From contig OZ020306.1 of assembly GCA_963971305.1 (NCBI GenBank), forward strand, positions 54,968,686 through 55,032,685: a stretch of 64,000 nucleotides of DNA, in the 5' to 3' direction. This DNA comes from Arcuatula senhousia. Taxonomy: Eukaryota; Mollusca; Bivalvia; Mytilida; Mytilidae. A program made the translations under genes and the position numbers. Below, piece after piece: positions 51,801 to 57,699 of the stretch; position 1 is the stretch's first letter, and each line of letters begins with the position of its first letter. The notes below the pieces were generated by a model. It was not told the DNA's origin and did not search any database. It worked only from the letters and a program-made list of their open reading frames with translations.

Positions 51801-53899
51801 TTGTAGATACCTTCCAATACTACCAAACCAGTCCATAGAGAAGAACATGTCAGAACCACCAAAACCAAAGGCAGCCATGATGTAGCTCAGCAGACGGTGT
51901 AAACTTTGACTGACAGCTTGGTGGGAGGTGGCATTGCAAACAGCATAAAGGGCCTGCTGAAGTCCTTCCTTGAGGTGACTGGCCTGAAGTATCATCTTGT
52001 CTTTATAGCTCAACTGAAGCTTGGCAGAAAATCTGAAAAAATGAGAAAATTATTTGAGATAAACTTTAGTCTATTAGCTTTCAAAATGAGAGAAATTTCT
52101 GGATCCATAGTACAATATATTAATGTCAAGCTCATCTAGTATTCAATTAAATAAAGGTTTTAATTTGATTTAGTTTTGTTGATCAAAATCTAAATAACAT
52201 ATATATAAAGATATTGCATTTGAAACTTCAATGGACCAATTCAGAAATTGTACGGCATTCTGAGATTGTGATTGTTCATGACGTCGCCGATTGGCTAAGG
52301 CAAATTTTACGAGTACGCTGCGACGTCGTTGATTGGTCCAGCCAGAATTTACAAGTACGGAAGTTGAATTTCTGAATAGGTCCATTGTTTCAAATAAATA
52401 TAAAGATTTTAATGATTATTTCCCTTTAATTATAATTTTTCTAATCAGATAAGTATATTCTGGTAACAAAATCGAAAGGTTAATTTGGTATGTTCCTAGA
52501 ACAGTCAACAAATTTTTGAAACGAGTGAATGAGGGGGAAAATTGTGAAAATGTCAAAAGACAATGAAACAGGTTTGATTTGATTTCAAGTGATCAATATA
52601 CTAATAAAGAAAGCTTCACAACTCATACATTTCTCATATCTGCATAAGACTATCTTTACAATTTTAAAATGATATATTTTCTTTGTACACACCATATTTC
52701 TGTTACTAAATCATATAACTTAGGGGCAGTCTTGCCCAGATTACCCCTCTCAGGTCCCATTGTTGCTTTTAAAGTACATTTGACTACTTTTTTTAATGAG
52801 GTCATACAATGAAGGTCAGCAGTGGTCTATATAAAGACTGCAGCAGGTTGTTTTTTTACCCTCAGGGAGCCCCATTTTCTATACACATGTAATACAAGTT
52901 GACTTACTCAGGAACAGATCCATCTGATTTGTTTTTATTCTGTGTAAGATATTTCAGAAGATTCTCCATGCCATTATGCCAGGACACATGCCATGCCACT
53001 TTGAGCATCTCTGCAGGGGGTCCACTCAGCAGGGGGTCTGGTTCTGGGGCTAATTCAGTCACATTTGGGCTGGTGTCATGGTGACAGTTTGGTCTAAATG
53101 GAAGTCTGAATCTGAAACATTATAAAAAGATAAAAAGTAAAGTTGCAATGTCATAGTAATGTTCATTCATTTTCCTTTAACATTAAAAACTTATAAGTCA
53201 AGAAGAAAACTATGCTTTGGGATAATCAATCCCCTAATTTTAGAACTGAAATTTACAGTAAATGAGGAAATATACTTGAAGTGTCAAAAATATTCATGTT
53301 TTTGTAAAGAGAATCATTTGCATAATGGATAAATGATTATTTATAATACTCTTTACTTAAAGATATCCATTCACATGGGAGGAAATTTTTGCTGATATTT
53401 TGTAACTTCTAATTAAGTCCAAGTTTACATTAGGGGTAAAATATACCCTACAATCAAAAAATTGCAATGGTTCTTTAACTTGGTAAAAATAGTGGCTAAC
53501 ACCAGATTTTATGGTGAAAACCAAGAGGAATGTTGCAATAACTATTAACTGCTTACCCTCCCCAGCTCACTTTATGTTTTGACAAGATTTTAATTTATTA
53601 TAGTTAAATATATACTGTAAACCAACATTATTTCGCGAACGATTTATATTCGCGGATTTTGCAAGGAACAGAAACTCGCGAAAAAAAAATCATTGCAAAT
53701 TCAATCAGTTTCATAGTAATTTAATTGCTTTTATGACAAATCACGAAAATAAAAAGCTGCGAAATAGCTCTATGACACTAAAACCCAAAATATTGTAATT
53801 GCGAAAATAAATTGATTTACAGTACATGTACAATGTATTACATACCTTTTCTTTAGGACTTGTGGAATTGAGAATGGCACAACTGGATTCTGTCCACCA
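21150..53899 (-). CDS. RTTN: Rotatin, 3' half of the gene (26 exons in window)
   Basis: Rotatin is a large armadillo/HEAT-like protein of centrioles and ciliary basal bodies, needed for centriole elongation and for ciliary and left-right patterning functions. Exons in transcript order: 53846-53899, 52908-53111, 51811-52032, 50742-50966, 50281-50352, 49227-49361, 48844-48919, 47128-47256, 46449-46553, 45799-45957, 45105-45212, 44433-44607, 44176-44216, 43789-43849, 40979-41162, 39331-39551, 37808-37948, 36979-37155, 36311-36496, 35215-35387, 34478-34604, 33882-34087, 33073-33220, 31485-31607, 23881-23984, 21150-21284. All have GT-AG borders and every junction preserves phase; the sum is 1 + 3 x 1230 bases. 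Family-like stretches include TAGLGIAVAL with HIPGGIWGAAF, SLVGLSALLALLHHSQFY, LLLNLSF, IRNLCCHSSNKPKLLAN and ALWALVYNNQKAK. The C-terminal helices repeat as in ARM proteins. The first exon here opens mid-codon at an acceptor, so about 1,000 N-terminal residues are missing upstream. Confidence 0.93.
21341..21480. mobile_element. Palindromic MITE-like element
   Basis: About 44-base imperfect inverted arms (21341-21384 and 21437-21480), sharing GAATATCAATTTTAATGTCAC-like ends around a ~50-base spacer. The left arm begins just inside the intron after exon 26's acceptor. There is no gene. Confidence 0.8.
21478..21727. repeat. Inverted-end repeat next to the MITE
   Basis: TTATTATATAGATAA near 21482 pairs with TTATCTATATAATAA near 21708. 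The interior is without genes. It may be the outer part of the same foldback element. Confidence 0.5.
21785..23625 (+). repeat. 'AGGCTCCCAGGAGCC' element, copy 1
   Basis: Begins AAGAGGCTCCCAGGAGCC, then AATCGCTCACCTGG, and ends GGCCAGGTGAGCTAAAAA, so the ends carry complementary AGCTCACCTGG/CCAGGTGAGCT words. Between them are about nine tandem units of 156-164 bp (21870-23290). Each has GGGGCCGTAACCCCTATAAG, CATCTGACAACTTC, TTTTGTAGAGCTAAATGAGC and AAGCAAGCAACAGC. A (GACGAC)n GGACGACG tract precedes the 3' end (23522-23580). No ORF is seen. It lies in the rotatin intron between exons 25 and 26. Confidence 0.92.
23881..23984 (-). CDS. RTTN: Rotatin exon 25 of 26
   Basis: 104 bp. Encodes KLLPEIMKCIDCGQDQLQRV, then AISALWALVYNNQK, the final complete ARM-like repeat. 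It is separated from exon 24 by a 7.5 kb repeat-filled intron. Confidence 0.95.
23985..24745. other. Intron sequence without recognised element
   Basis: AT-rich. Contains an 18-base perfect palindrome (TTAAGTTCATGAACTTAA, 24013-24030) without flanking duplication. Confidence 0.5.
25415..27758. mobile_element. 2.3 kb nested element with GGGTTAGGTTGC ends
   Basis: Starts GGGTTAGGTTGC (25415-25426) and ends with the exact reverse complement GCAACCTAACCC (27747-27758), with TA on both sides. It interrupts the preceding element between its CTGTTCTATTTTTA and GGCGGCCATGTTGG segments. No transposase ORF is visible. A further element, at 26615-27003, is nested inside it. Confidence 0.75.
26615..27003 (-). 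repeat. Dispersed element 'GGGGTTGCAC ... ACGAGTGGTGG', inverted copy
   Basis: Reads CACTCGTAAGAGAGAGGGCT near its plus-strand start and TTAGTGCAACCCCTTG at its end. It is an inverted, shortened copy of 16990-17695, and carries the unoccupied GTTGCAC site of the micro-hairpin. Confidence 0.85.
28490..29037. other. Intron sequence, nothing recognised
   Basis: AT-rich sequence between two elements; no coding or structural signal. Confidence 0.4.
29038..29452. mobile_element. 415-bp MITE with ~66-bp inverted ends
   Basis: The left end ATTCCCTCTTTTCAGTTAAC continues through GGTTATCTCCCAT and AGTTATCTAACTTT. The right end is the same in reverse complement (29387-29452), with a handful of differences. 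The interior is AT-rich. I see no clear target duplication. Confidence 0.85.
29540..30996 (+). repeat. 'ATACGACCGCAA' element with tandem units
   Basis: ATACGACCGCAA near 29562 is complementary to TTGCGGTCGTAT near 30984. Between them are about seven units of ~120-150 bp with CTACTTGACAAGAA, AATCGGACCAGAAATAAAAA, TTTTGGCCCCTAATTACGTA and AAAAAGGGGGGG. A (GACGAC)n tract is at 30917-30952. Intronic. Confidence 0.88.
31485..31607 (-). CDS. RTTN: Rotatin exon 24 of 26
   Basis: 123 bp. Encodes SVDLLLEFMECSQGRPVELS, then LLIIRNLCCHSSNKPKLLAN. The RN-CxH-xNKPKxLAN motif is characteristic of rotatin near its C-terminus. Confidence 0.95.
31622..32564 (+). repeat. 'AAGACATAATGCCC' element with tandem units
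   Basis: Begins CAAGAATATGTCCAAAAGAC and ATAATGCCC, and ends GTAGATGGGGCATTAAAA, so ATGCCC/GGGCAT are complementary. It has about five units of ~150 bp: TGGACTTTAACCATTCTTCT, GTCATTCATGCGGAAAATAT, AGGTCA, GCATGCATTGTG, CACTAGGTGCACCTACCATA. The 3' tract is GGACGGACAGACGAACGGAC (32484-32503). Relics of the family lie at 6605-7045, 11385-11480, 40383-40490, 45640-45790 and 60706-60795. Confidence 0.85.
33073..33220 (-). CDS. RTTN: Rotatin exon 23 of 26
   Basis: 148 bp. Encodes SNFLSEFTDMNPRKTKKSKR, then YLEVCWLELLLNLSFSVEGQ and QIILKIK. This matches the conserved rotatin C-terminal region. Confidence 0.95.
33655..33785 (+). repeat. Dispersed repeat 'GATGTGGAATAAG', copy 2
   Basis: GATGTGGAATAAGCGTACAC, then CCAGCCAGCAGCCTTCAATG, TGACCAGTTGTCACTGCTCA and CAATTGGCCCC. 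The best-preserved copy in the window. Confidence 0.85.
33792..33875 (+). repeat. (ATC)n microsatellite at a splice donor
   Basis: About 24 ATC triplets with two interruptions. In transcript sense it is (GAT)n, starting 5 bases after the GT of the exon 22 donor. A poly-His open frame here is an artefact. Confidence 0.97.
33882..34087 (-). CDS. RTTN: Rotatin exon 22 of 26
   Basis: 206 bp. Encodes a Ser-rich segment (TSSLAYSSSSSTVVAPAPK), then LVHCLIKLTSKENLKEPQVK and LLFSLLATLTLSSECRNIMY, then K. The donor GTAAGTTGATG runs straight into a (GAT)n microsatellite. Confidence 0.93.
34478..34604 (-). CDS. RTTN: Rotatin exon 21 of 26
   Basis: 127 bp, entering in phase 0. Encodes MACFYSGLHNIIHRLWTWCL ... 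SLALLASYVAKCPT. The Met is internal, not a start. Confidence 0.93.
35215..35387 (-). CDS. RTTN: Rotatin exon 20 of 26
   Basis: 173 bp. Encodes GLVENIIEHIKQTHGKLNLE ... KANKKKEES ... LTLTFDLLRNFIFQSLDAK. Confidence 0.93.
36311..36496 (-). CDS. RTTN: Rotatin exon 19 of 26
   Basis: 186 bp. Encodes TEDKDEVNITTGCRLCKALI ... RLHASTALRNLLAICDTAKQ, then TALD. Confidence 0.92.
36585..36740 (-). repeat. Dispersed repeat 'GATGTGGAATAAG', copy 3
   Basis: In reverse: TGTGGAATAAGTATATGGGA ... GTTTGCAGCCTTCAATGTGA ... TTGCTGTTCATTG. Lies in the intron between rotatin exons 18 and 19. Confidence 0.8.
36979..37155 (-). CDS. RTTN: Rotatin exon 18 of 26
   Basis: 177 bp. Encodes NIQRILDARMEHTRDLYLSC ... FLSVLFSEEGKLQGRQPEL ... 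ISQLLNNKTSK. Confidence 0.92.
37808..37948 (-). CDS. RTTN: Rotatin exon 17 of 26
   Basis: 141 bp. Encodes SSDVTGACHELWISVFHFLS ... GLEAITQAVPNVWDALS. Confidence 0.92.
37975..38083. mobile_element. Palindromic MITE-like element
   Basis: GATTTTATCACGGC (left) pairs with GCCGTGATAAAATTCAC (right), with weaker pairing outward (TTTTGAG/CTCAAAA). It lies about 25 bases upstream of the rotatin exon 17 acceptor, in transcript order. Confidence 0.75.
38084..39330. other. Intron, unassigned
   Basis: No exon was recognised. TTATCACAGCCAGTATGTGATA near 38319 may be a further relic of the palindromic family just before it. Confidence 0.4.
39331..39551 (-). CDS. RTTN: Rotatin exon 16 of 26
   Basis: 221 bp. 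Encodes LVNTNLLEAYMKEMEETCSD ... VFCGLLQMYGSVLDLLRSCV ... DLLTNQNFLLSTLSLLTITY, then S. Confidence 0.94.
39552..40382. other. Intron, unassigned
   Basis: AT-rich. AAGGTGGCTTGAGGC-type sequence at 39673 resembles a dispersed repeat, but its borders cannot be set by eye. Confidence 0.35.
40670..40947 (+). repeat. 'TATGTCGCCTGC' short element, copy 1
   Basis: TATGTCGCCTGC (40685-40696) is the exact inverted partner of GCAGGCGACATA (40934-40945). A 12-base palindrome, CTTCCATGGAAG, precedes it. The interior has a GGACGCAGGGGCGCAGGACG tract. About 275 bp. A second copy is at 51520-51775. Confidence 0.85.
40979..41162 (-). CDS. RTTN: Rotatin exon 15 of 26
   Basis: 184 bp. Encodes HVQQGDSTASSLAQGDVDCP ... 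LISAVCQFIKNIVVLAPQDT ... FIQIFT. A partial duplicate, including its acceptor, lies 105 bp further on (41217-41275). Confidence 0.92.
41217..41275 (-). pseudogene. Partial tandem duplicate of rotatin exon 15
   Basis: GGACAGAGAACTAGCAGTAC and TCCCTGCTGAACATGGGCTG repeat the 5' part of the exon and its acceptor, offset 105 bp, with a few substitutions. There is no donor. Reading from the decoy acceptor reaches a stop before the real exon. Confidence 0.88.
42045..43389 (+). repeat. 'AGGCTCCCAGGAGCC' element, copy 3
   Basis: AAGAGGCTCCCAGGAGCCTG start; GGTCCAGGTGAGCTAAAA end. About six to seven tandem units of ~155 bp from 42110 to 43050, of the same type as copy 1. (GACGAC)n GGACGACG tract at 43293-43340. 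Lies in the rotatin intron between exons 14 and 15. Confidence 0.92.
43789..43849 (-). CDS. RTTN: Rotatin exon 14 of 26
   Basis: 61 bp. Encodes FGDRRHTTLSTSSSSRAHHS in the phase-consistent frame. Another frame reads LVTEDTPPCLHQAVVELIIV and looks protein-like. That frame would need a different acceptor in exon 15, so the phase-consistent chain is preferred. Confidence 0.75.
44176..44216 (-). CDS. RTTN: Rotatin exon 13 of 26
   Basis: 41-bp micro-exon. Encodes DILSDSQQHSSTQ in the frame that agrees with both neighbours. A low-complexity linker. Confidence 0.8.
44433..44607 (-). CDS. RTTN: Rotatin exon 12 of 26
   Basis: 175 bp. Encodes VSLVGLSALLALLHHSQFYS, then a Ser/His/Pro-rich linker. The donor region (CATCAGTGG|GTAA) is tandemly duplicated 25 bp downstream, at 44405-44413. 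Confidence 0.92.
45105..45212 (-). CDS. RTTN: Rotatin exon 11 of 26
   Basis: 108 bp, phase 0. Encodes AALLLVNLTSQSMPCGTVEL, then a Gly/Trp-rich turn and DTEFE. Confidence 0.92.
45799..45957 (-). CDS. RTTN: Rotatin exon 10 of 26
   Basis: 159 bp, phase 0 at both ends. Encodes VRTAGLGIAVALTSTDAGR ... HIPGGIWGAAFSILLDQTEC, then SMVRQQ. This is one of the stretches that most resembles vertebrate rotatin (GLG..LAL...P.GIWG......D..EC..VRQQ). Confidence 0.95.
46449..46553 (-). CDS. RTTN: Rotatin exon 9 of 26
   Basis: 105 bp, phase 0 at both ends. Encodes EWPKQWGYKENRSGTGTVEN ... LNWMLTLRAYRDPE. Confidence 0.92.
47128..47256 (-). CDS. RTTN: Rotatin exon 8 of 26
   Basis: 129 bp, phase 0 at both ends. 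Encodes VVSAFHIGRGG ... GVTKAATMCLRHLSYEMATL. A partial duplicate of this exon and its acceptor lies 112 bp further on, at 47285-47373. Confidence 0.92.
47285..47373 (-). pseudogene. Partial tandem duplicate of rotatin exon 8
   Basis: Repeats 47173-47261 with one substitution pair (CTCTGCC for CTCGACC). It includes the 5' two thirds of the exon and its acceptor, but lacks the donor. It lies in the intron upstream of the real exon in transcript order, so it offers a decoy acceptor. Confidence 0.9.
47728..48564 (+). repeat. 'TTAGTCCCCTACCGGC' element with tandem units
   Basis: Perfect 16-base inverted ends (47728-47743 and 48549-48564). About four units of ~160 bp: CAGTTTTCCGCACTTTTTTT, TAAACGCTTATAGATAATGA, TACAGATCAAGTTTGAGTTT, GGAGTTATGGCCCTTTGAAC. 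The CCGTCTGTCTGTCCGTCTGT tract is near the left end, opposite to the other families as printed. Confidence 0.9.
48844..48919 (-). CDS. RTTN: Rotatin exon 7 of 26
   Basis: 76 bp. Encodes PGWSQESTDLESASLCTKVL, then NCLLE, ending in phase 0. Confidence 0.9.
49227..49361 (-). CDS. RTTN: Rotatin exon 6 of 26
   Basis: 135 bp. Encodes LKFQQLRGDLTHQLIQRLN ... ASLEGTLQCLMHITA. Donor GCAAG|GTAAT. Confidence 0.92.
49690..50235 (-). pseudogene. LINE 3' fragment (C-terminal of RT ORF)
   Basis: A minus-strand open frame (50233-49859) encodes KFRISDHKLYIETGRYLRIP, then a C-x2-C-x8-H-x4-C cluster (LCESCNALDDEQHFFLDC). It resembles the C-terminal zinc-knuckle-like tail of invertebrate LINE ORF2 proteins. 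It lies between rotatin exons 5 and 6 and ends in AT-rich 3' sequence. There is no RT core, so it is a 5'-truncated insertion. Confidence 0.75.
50281..50352 (-). CDS. RTTN: Rotatin exon 5 of 26
   Basis: 72 bp. Encodes TLDKELLSFISTYNSKLPYL. Its acceptor is preceded by an unusually pure T tract (A run at 50377-50402 on the plus strand). Confidence 0.9.
50742..50966 (-). CDS. RTTN: Rotatin exon 4 of 26
   Basis: 225 bp. Encodes FLKITPSNTTDESLLQEVLN ... QLVGELLYQSSGPLIGLLHR ... NVNIK. Donor AAAAG|GTGGG. Confidence 0.92.
51520..51775 (+). repeat. 'TATGTCGCCTGC' short element, copy 2
   Basis: Aligns throughout with 40670-40947 (CTTCCATGGAAG start, CCATATAGTACTATAGGAGG, ATATCAAGAGG, GCAGGTGACATAATAA end), with substitutions and small deletions. 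Intronic. Confidence 0.85.
51811..52032 (-). CDS. RTTN: Rotatin exon 3 of 26
   Basis: 222 bp. Encodes FSAKLQLSYKDKM ... SQSLHRLLSYIMAAFGFGG ... DWFGSIG. Helical ARM-like content. Confidence 0.92.
52213..52397. mobile_element. 185-bp MITE with 10-bp flanking repeat
   Basis: The ends pair as ATTTGAAAC..AATGGACC and GGTCCATTGTTTCAAAT, followed inward by TTCAGAAATT/AATTTCTGAA. ATATAAAGAT lies on both sides (52203-52212 and 52398-52407). The 10-bp duplication points to a Mutator-like element. Interior CG-rich words (GACGTCGCCGATTGG / CGACGTCGTTGATTGG) are themselves a direct repeat. Confidence 0.75.
52908..53111 (-). CDS. RTTN: Rotatin exon 2 of 26
   Basis: 204 bp. Encodes FRLPFRPNCHHDTSP ... 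LKVAWHVSWHNGMENLLKYL. The donor is CCTGA|GTAAG. Phase matches both neighbours. Confidence 0.9.
53846..53899 (-). CDS. RTTN: Rotatin exon 1 of 26 in window
   Basis: 54 bp. It enters with the third base of a codon and encodes GGQNPVVPFSIPQVLKK. The donor is AAAAG|GTATG, and the acceptor is TTATGTTCTAG. The exon 5' of it was not found in the window. Confidence 0.8.
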
Positions 53900-54909
53900 C
53901 TAGAACATAAAATTTATGTAAAGTATAAATCTACTATAAAACATGAAAATTGGTACTCCATGAAAAATAAACAAAACACAAAGTGTGTGTATATGTGTTT
54001 GTTAGGGTTTATCACCCTTTTCCTCCCACCTGGGCCATAATTAGGGCAGTCAGTTTTATTATACAGGAAACTAAAGTAACCAAAGGAAACCATCAACCTT
54101 ACCAGGTAACTGACTAAATAGCACAAAGGATTTTGATCATCTTCAAAAGATATATTATGTAAAATCTGCTTAATCTTTCTTGCAAAAGCCTATTCTCATA
54201 AGATAACAAAATGGAAAAATTGTGTTTTTTTCACTTTATATAATCAAAATTTGTGTTGTTAGTGCACGTTTTAGTCTTTGGTAGAGCTTAAGGAACTCAA
54301 TTTTAAAGCAAGCTAAAAAATTGCAATACCTTTAACATGTTCTATTCTTTAGAAAAATCAGTATCTCCTAAACACAACTGTTAAAGATGTAACAAGCTAA
54401 ATGATAGGCTGAAACACTTTAGTCTATGAGCCCATAAACCAAATTTTGCCAAGAAACTGTGGTTAATGTGTTCTTTTATATAAATTCCTTACCAAATATG
54501 ATTATATAAATTAAATATTATAAGAAATGGCTGTTATATTAGTTAAGTCCATTCAAAATTATTACCTCAATCATGAAACAGGTTTAAAAAGGAAAAGCAG
54601 TGAGTGTCCGAGTGCACTAAATATTATTGATAATTTCATTCATTTAATAAAACTTAATTAATTTGATAATGATGATAATACATGTAATAAGCACAAAAGG
54701 TTAACCTGAGCAATTATTGATAAATCAGTTATGTTTATTTATTGATAAATTATAACTGTATGTAAGTCATGTATTACCCAAAGTTGATAAAAATGGGACT
54801 CCCAATTTTCTGATTTATATTTATGATTGCACATATGCAAAGTTTTCACAGGATAATATGGGTTAGACATTATTCTTGCATGAAAAATTAAGATTCAAGT
54901 TAAATTGAA
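53900..54909. other. Region between rotatin exon 1 (window) and the TRIM-like gene
   Basis: No rotatin exon with a matching phase was found. No clear promoter element can be read for the plus-strand gene; TTTATATAAATT words near 54475 and 54505 are unremarkable in this AT content. Confidence 0.4.
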
Positions 54910-56601
54910 ATGTCTGCTAAAAGCAAAGGAACCAAATCTTTAACTGACCAAGGAAATGATAAGAATATGGATAATCTCGAAGAACAAGAGGCAGATGTCA
55001 AAAGCGACTACCAGGATAAGAACCAGAGTGATGGTGAACTTAGAGGAGCACAAGACCCCATAGGGATAAGAAACCTAAAAACAGTTAAATGTGACACTCA
55101 CAGACGAAGGGATCTTTGCATGTTTTGTCAATCATGCAATATTATGATATGTACATTGTGTGTATTAGAAAGTCATGGAGATGGTCATGTCAAATGTGAT
55201 ATTGAAGCCATTTATTCTGAAAAGCTGGATGTTTTGAGGCGTCATGAACATACACTTAATCACAATATCATTCCATTCTTTAATGAAGAAAAAAACAAAC
55301 TTTTAAGAGTATTTATAAGTCACCAGAGTTTCTGTGAAGATATGAAGCGTCAGATAAAAGAGCAAGAAAATAGACTGATTAAAGAAATCAGACAACAAAT
55401 CAAGGCACTAAACGAAGAACTTGACAATTGGCTCTTGTTCATCAAGGATGAAGTAAACAGAAGTATATCACTTCCAGACAAGACCTGTTTAGCTCTAAAT
55501 GAGACAAACAGATTGATCAGGCAAGCTTTAAAAAGCGACAATATTGAATACATTTGCAGGATCTCGGACCAAGTGGGCAATGATGTAGAAAACATGGATG
55601 TAGCATCAATTCCCCTACCAAGAGTCAACCGCAAATATATTCCAGGAGACATGGATATTGGTGCTATCAAAACATTAGTTGGAACTTTAGAGGAAACCTT
55701 AGTTGAAGACACTGCTGAAGTCAAATTAGAACTGCTGAAGACATATGCCACAGATTTGAATGCCATAGGGAAGATATGTGTAGCCAACAACAATATATGG
55801 ATAAAAAACAGTACACAGGAGCTCATGAGGGATATCAAACTAGGAGATGAACTCTCTGTAGAAGGTGAAACTCAAGCCATAAAAGTGAAGGATATAGCTT
55901 TGAAGCCTAATGGAGACATGCTTCTTGCCATAGAAAATGATCATCGTATTAGAGTAGTAAAAAAGGGTCAAAAAGAAATAAATACATTCTTCAGCATTCC
56001 AAAGCAAGGTATATGGAAGTATCAGCTATTTCCAGTGGCCATTCATGCAGTCGGTGACAAAATAATAGCAGGTACTGCAATCAAAGATCTTAAATATGAT
56101 GATAAGACATCTGAGCGAAAAATCATCATTATATCAAAGGATGAAAATGAACTCGTTCAACTCAATAGTTTTGAGTTTAATGAAAACAAAGAGAGACTTT
56201 TTAACTATCCTTATAGAATAAAAACATTAAAAAACGATGATATATTGATATTGGACAAACTATCTAATGAAAATGGAAAGATAACTCTTTTTTCAATGGA
56301 GGGCGAGATCAAATGGAGGTACAATGGAAGTTCTTTCACCAATCCTATAATTCAATTCGATCCATGTGATATTGTCGCGACTTCTCACAATAACATTGTT
56401 GTTTGTGATATGAGAAGTAACTTGTTGCATATTCTTAACAGCAATGGACATTTGATAGCCTGCAATAATGTGAGCGAATGTTTTGACATTCAGTTTCCTG
56501 CATCCGCTGATTTTGACCATGAAGGAAATTTAATTATTGGATGTGGAACCAAATACAGACAAGAGGCTAAAATCCACAAGTTAAAGTGTGTTGGATTTTA
56601 A
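54910..56601 (+). CDS. B-box/coiled-coil/propeller TRIM-like protein, no RING
   Basis: 563 residues, single exon. A B-box type 2 zinc finger is complete at residues 61-93: C61-x2-H64-x8-C73-x2-C76-x4-C81-x2-C84-x4-H89-x3-H93. A long heptad-rich coiled coil follows at about 120-225 (KRQIKEQENRLIKEIRQQIK). The C-terminal half (about 285-563) shows repeated strand patterns such as VKDIALKPNGDMLLAIENDH, FDPCDIVATSHNNIVVCDMR and ADFDHEGNLIIGC, as in NHL-type beta-propellers. TRIM proteins are usually E3 ligases, but the 60 residues before the B-box are acidic and lack a RING, so direct ligase activity is not expected. Such intronless TRIM-like genes are expanded in bivalves and often linked to immune responses (family knowledge). 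The start ATG follows an in-frame AT-rich leader. AATAAA lies at 56676. Confidence 0.92.
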   Translation: MSAKSKGTKSLTDQGNDKNMDNLEEQEADVKSDYQDKNQSDGELRGAQDPIGIRNLKTVKCDTHRRRDLCMFCQSCNIMICTLCVLESHGDGHVKCDIEAIYSEKLDVLRRHEHTLNHNIIPFFNEEKNKLLRVFISHQSFCEDMKRQIKEQENRLIKEIRQQIKALNEELDNWLLFIKDEVNRSISLPDKTCLALNETNRLIRQALKSDNIEYICRISDQVGNDVENMDVASIPLPRVNRKYIPGDMDIGAIKTLVGTLEETLVEDTAEVKLELLKTYATDLNAIGKICVANNNIWIKNSTQELMRDIKLGDELSVEGETQAIKVKDIALKPNGDMLLAIENDHRIRVVKKGQKEINTFFSIPKQGIWKYQLFPVAIHAVGDKIIAGTAIKDLKYDDKTSERKIIIISKDENELVQLNSFEFNENKERLFNYPYRIKTLKNDDILILDKLSNENGKITLFSMEGEIKWRYNGSSFTNPIIQFDPCDIVATSHNNIVVCDMRSNLLHILNSNGHLIACNNVSECFDIQFPASADFDHEGNLIIGCGTKYRQEAKIHKLKCVGF

Positions 56602-56675
56602 AAGTAAATGTGGCAGGCATTTGGATTATAAAGAACAATAATAATTTAGTCTATATAAGGTGGTTCAGAAGTATT

Positions 56676-56681
56676 AATAAA
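56676..56681 (+). terminator. Poly(A) signal of TRIM-like gene
   Basis: AATAAA 75 bases after the stop codon of the plus-strand TRIM-like gene. Confidence 0.6.
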
Positions 56682-57690
56682 ATCCATACTTTTTTCTAAA
56701 ACTTTGTACAATTTAACTTTCATAAGGCCTCAAATTAATTTACAGGCCGTCAAACAATGCATTAAAATAAGGTGTGAGCTGGCATTCAATTTTTTACCAG
56801 TGGTCAAAATTTCATTTAAAAAAAAATTCAAAGAAGAGAATGTATGTGCAAAATAAAAGTTTTCAAAAAGTTTAATATTGATAATTTTTCTGAAAAAAGA
56901 GAAATTGTACCTCAATTACACACTTTTAAAATGTTTAATGAAAAAATAAATTAAATTTACACATTTAATAATAGAGTTAACTCAATAAGCTAGAGTATAG
57001 CTTGAAATTGAGGATGTTAAGTCTATATTAGAATACTGACAGAGTCAAGAATATGAAGAAGGGCCCTGTCAGCCAAAAATCCAATTAACAAACTGTTAAC
57101 ACATGCAGAAATTTGTCTTGCCTGTTGCGACTGGTCACAATATAAAATAAAGTTAAAAATCGTAATTTTAAAAAATAGAACAGTACTGGCAATTACTCGT
57201 GTAATTCTGTATTGATACAAATGCAATTGCATACCAAATATCAATGGATAGGTGTACCAAAACTTGTTCACAAAAAACAGAAATAAGAAAACACATTAAC
57301 ATTTCACCAATTCAGAATAAAATTTCAAAGTCAGTAGACCGTGACTGCAGGACCATACAGATAAAATCCTTTTAGATTTATCAGTACTGATGCTATTGTG
57401 CAACTGCTTACCAATTAAATATCAATGGTATACTATAACTCATTAATATAAAAAAAAACCTGACTTTTGCAGTTGCAGGAAACACCATACCCAAGTCTCG
57501 TCTTTCTGGACATTTGTTTCAGGCAAGACAAAAATGATGGATTTTCATGAAATTTTAATAACCAATTTTTCACTGTGTAAAATTTCAAATCTGTACCCCT
57601 TTCAGTTTATGAGTTTTAGAGTTCACCAAATTTTTAAACAGACAGACAGACTGGACGGTTAATCTTAAATTCAACTAGATAATGTGTCTA
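56682..57690. other. Unassigned sequence between TRIM-like gene and tandem element
   Basis: AT-rich. A protein-like stretch on the minus strand at about 57030-57125 was considered as an exon and rejected (no phase-compatible donor). Confidence 0.4.
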
Positions 57691-57699
57691 TGAGCCACA

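Noticed and set aside
55350..55838. 162-codon minus-strand frame inside the TRIM-like gene
   Set aside because: Shadow of the real plus-strand coding sequence.
57023..57271. Minus-strand stretch ARQISACVNSLLIGFLADRA as a further rotatin exon
   Set aside because: The available GT donors leave the wrong phase for the exon at 53846-53899, and the acceptor lacks a pyrimidine tract. Family identity cannot be shown by eye.
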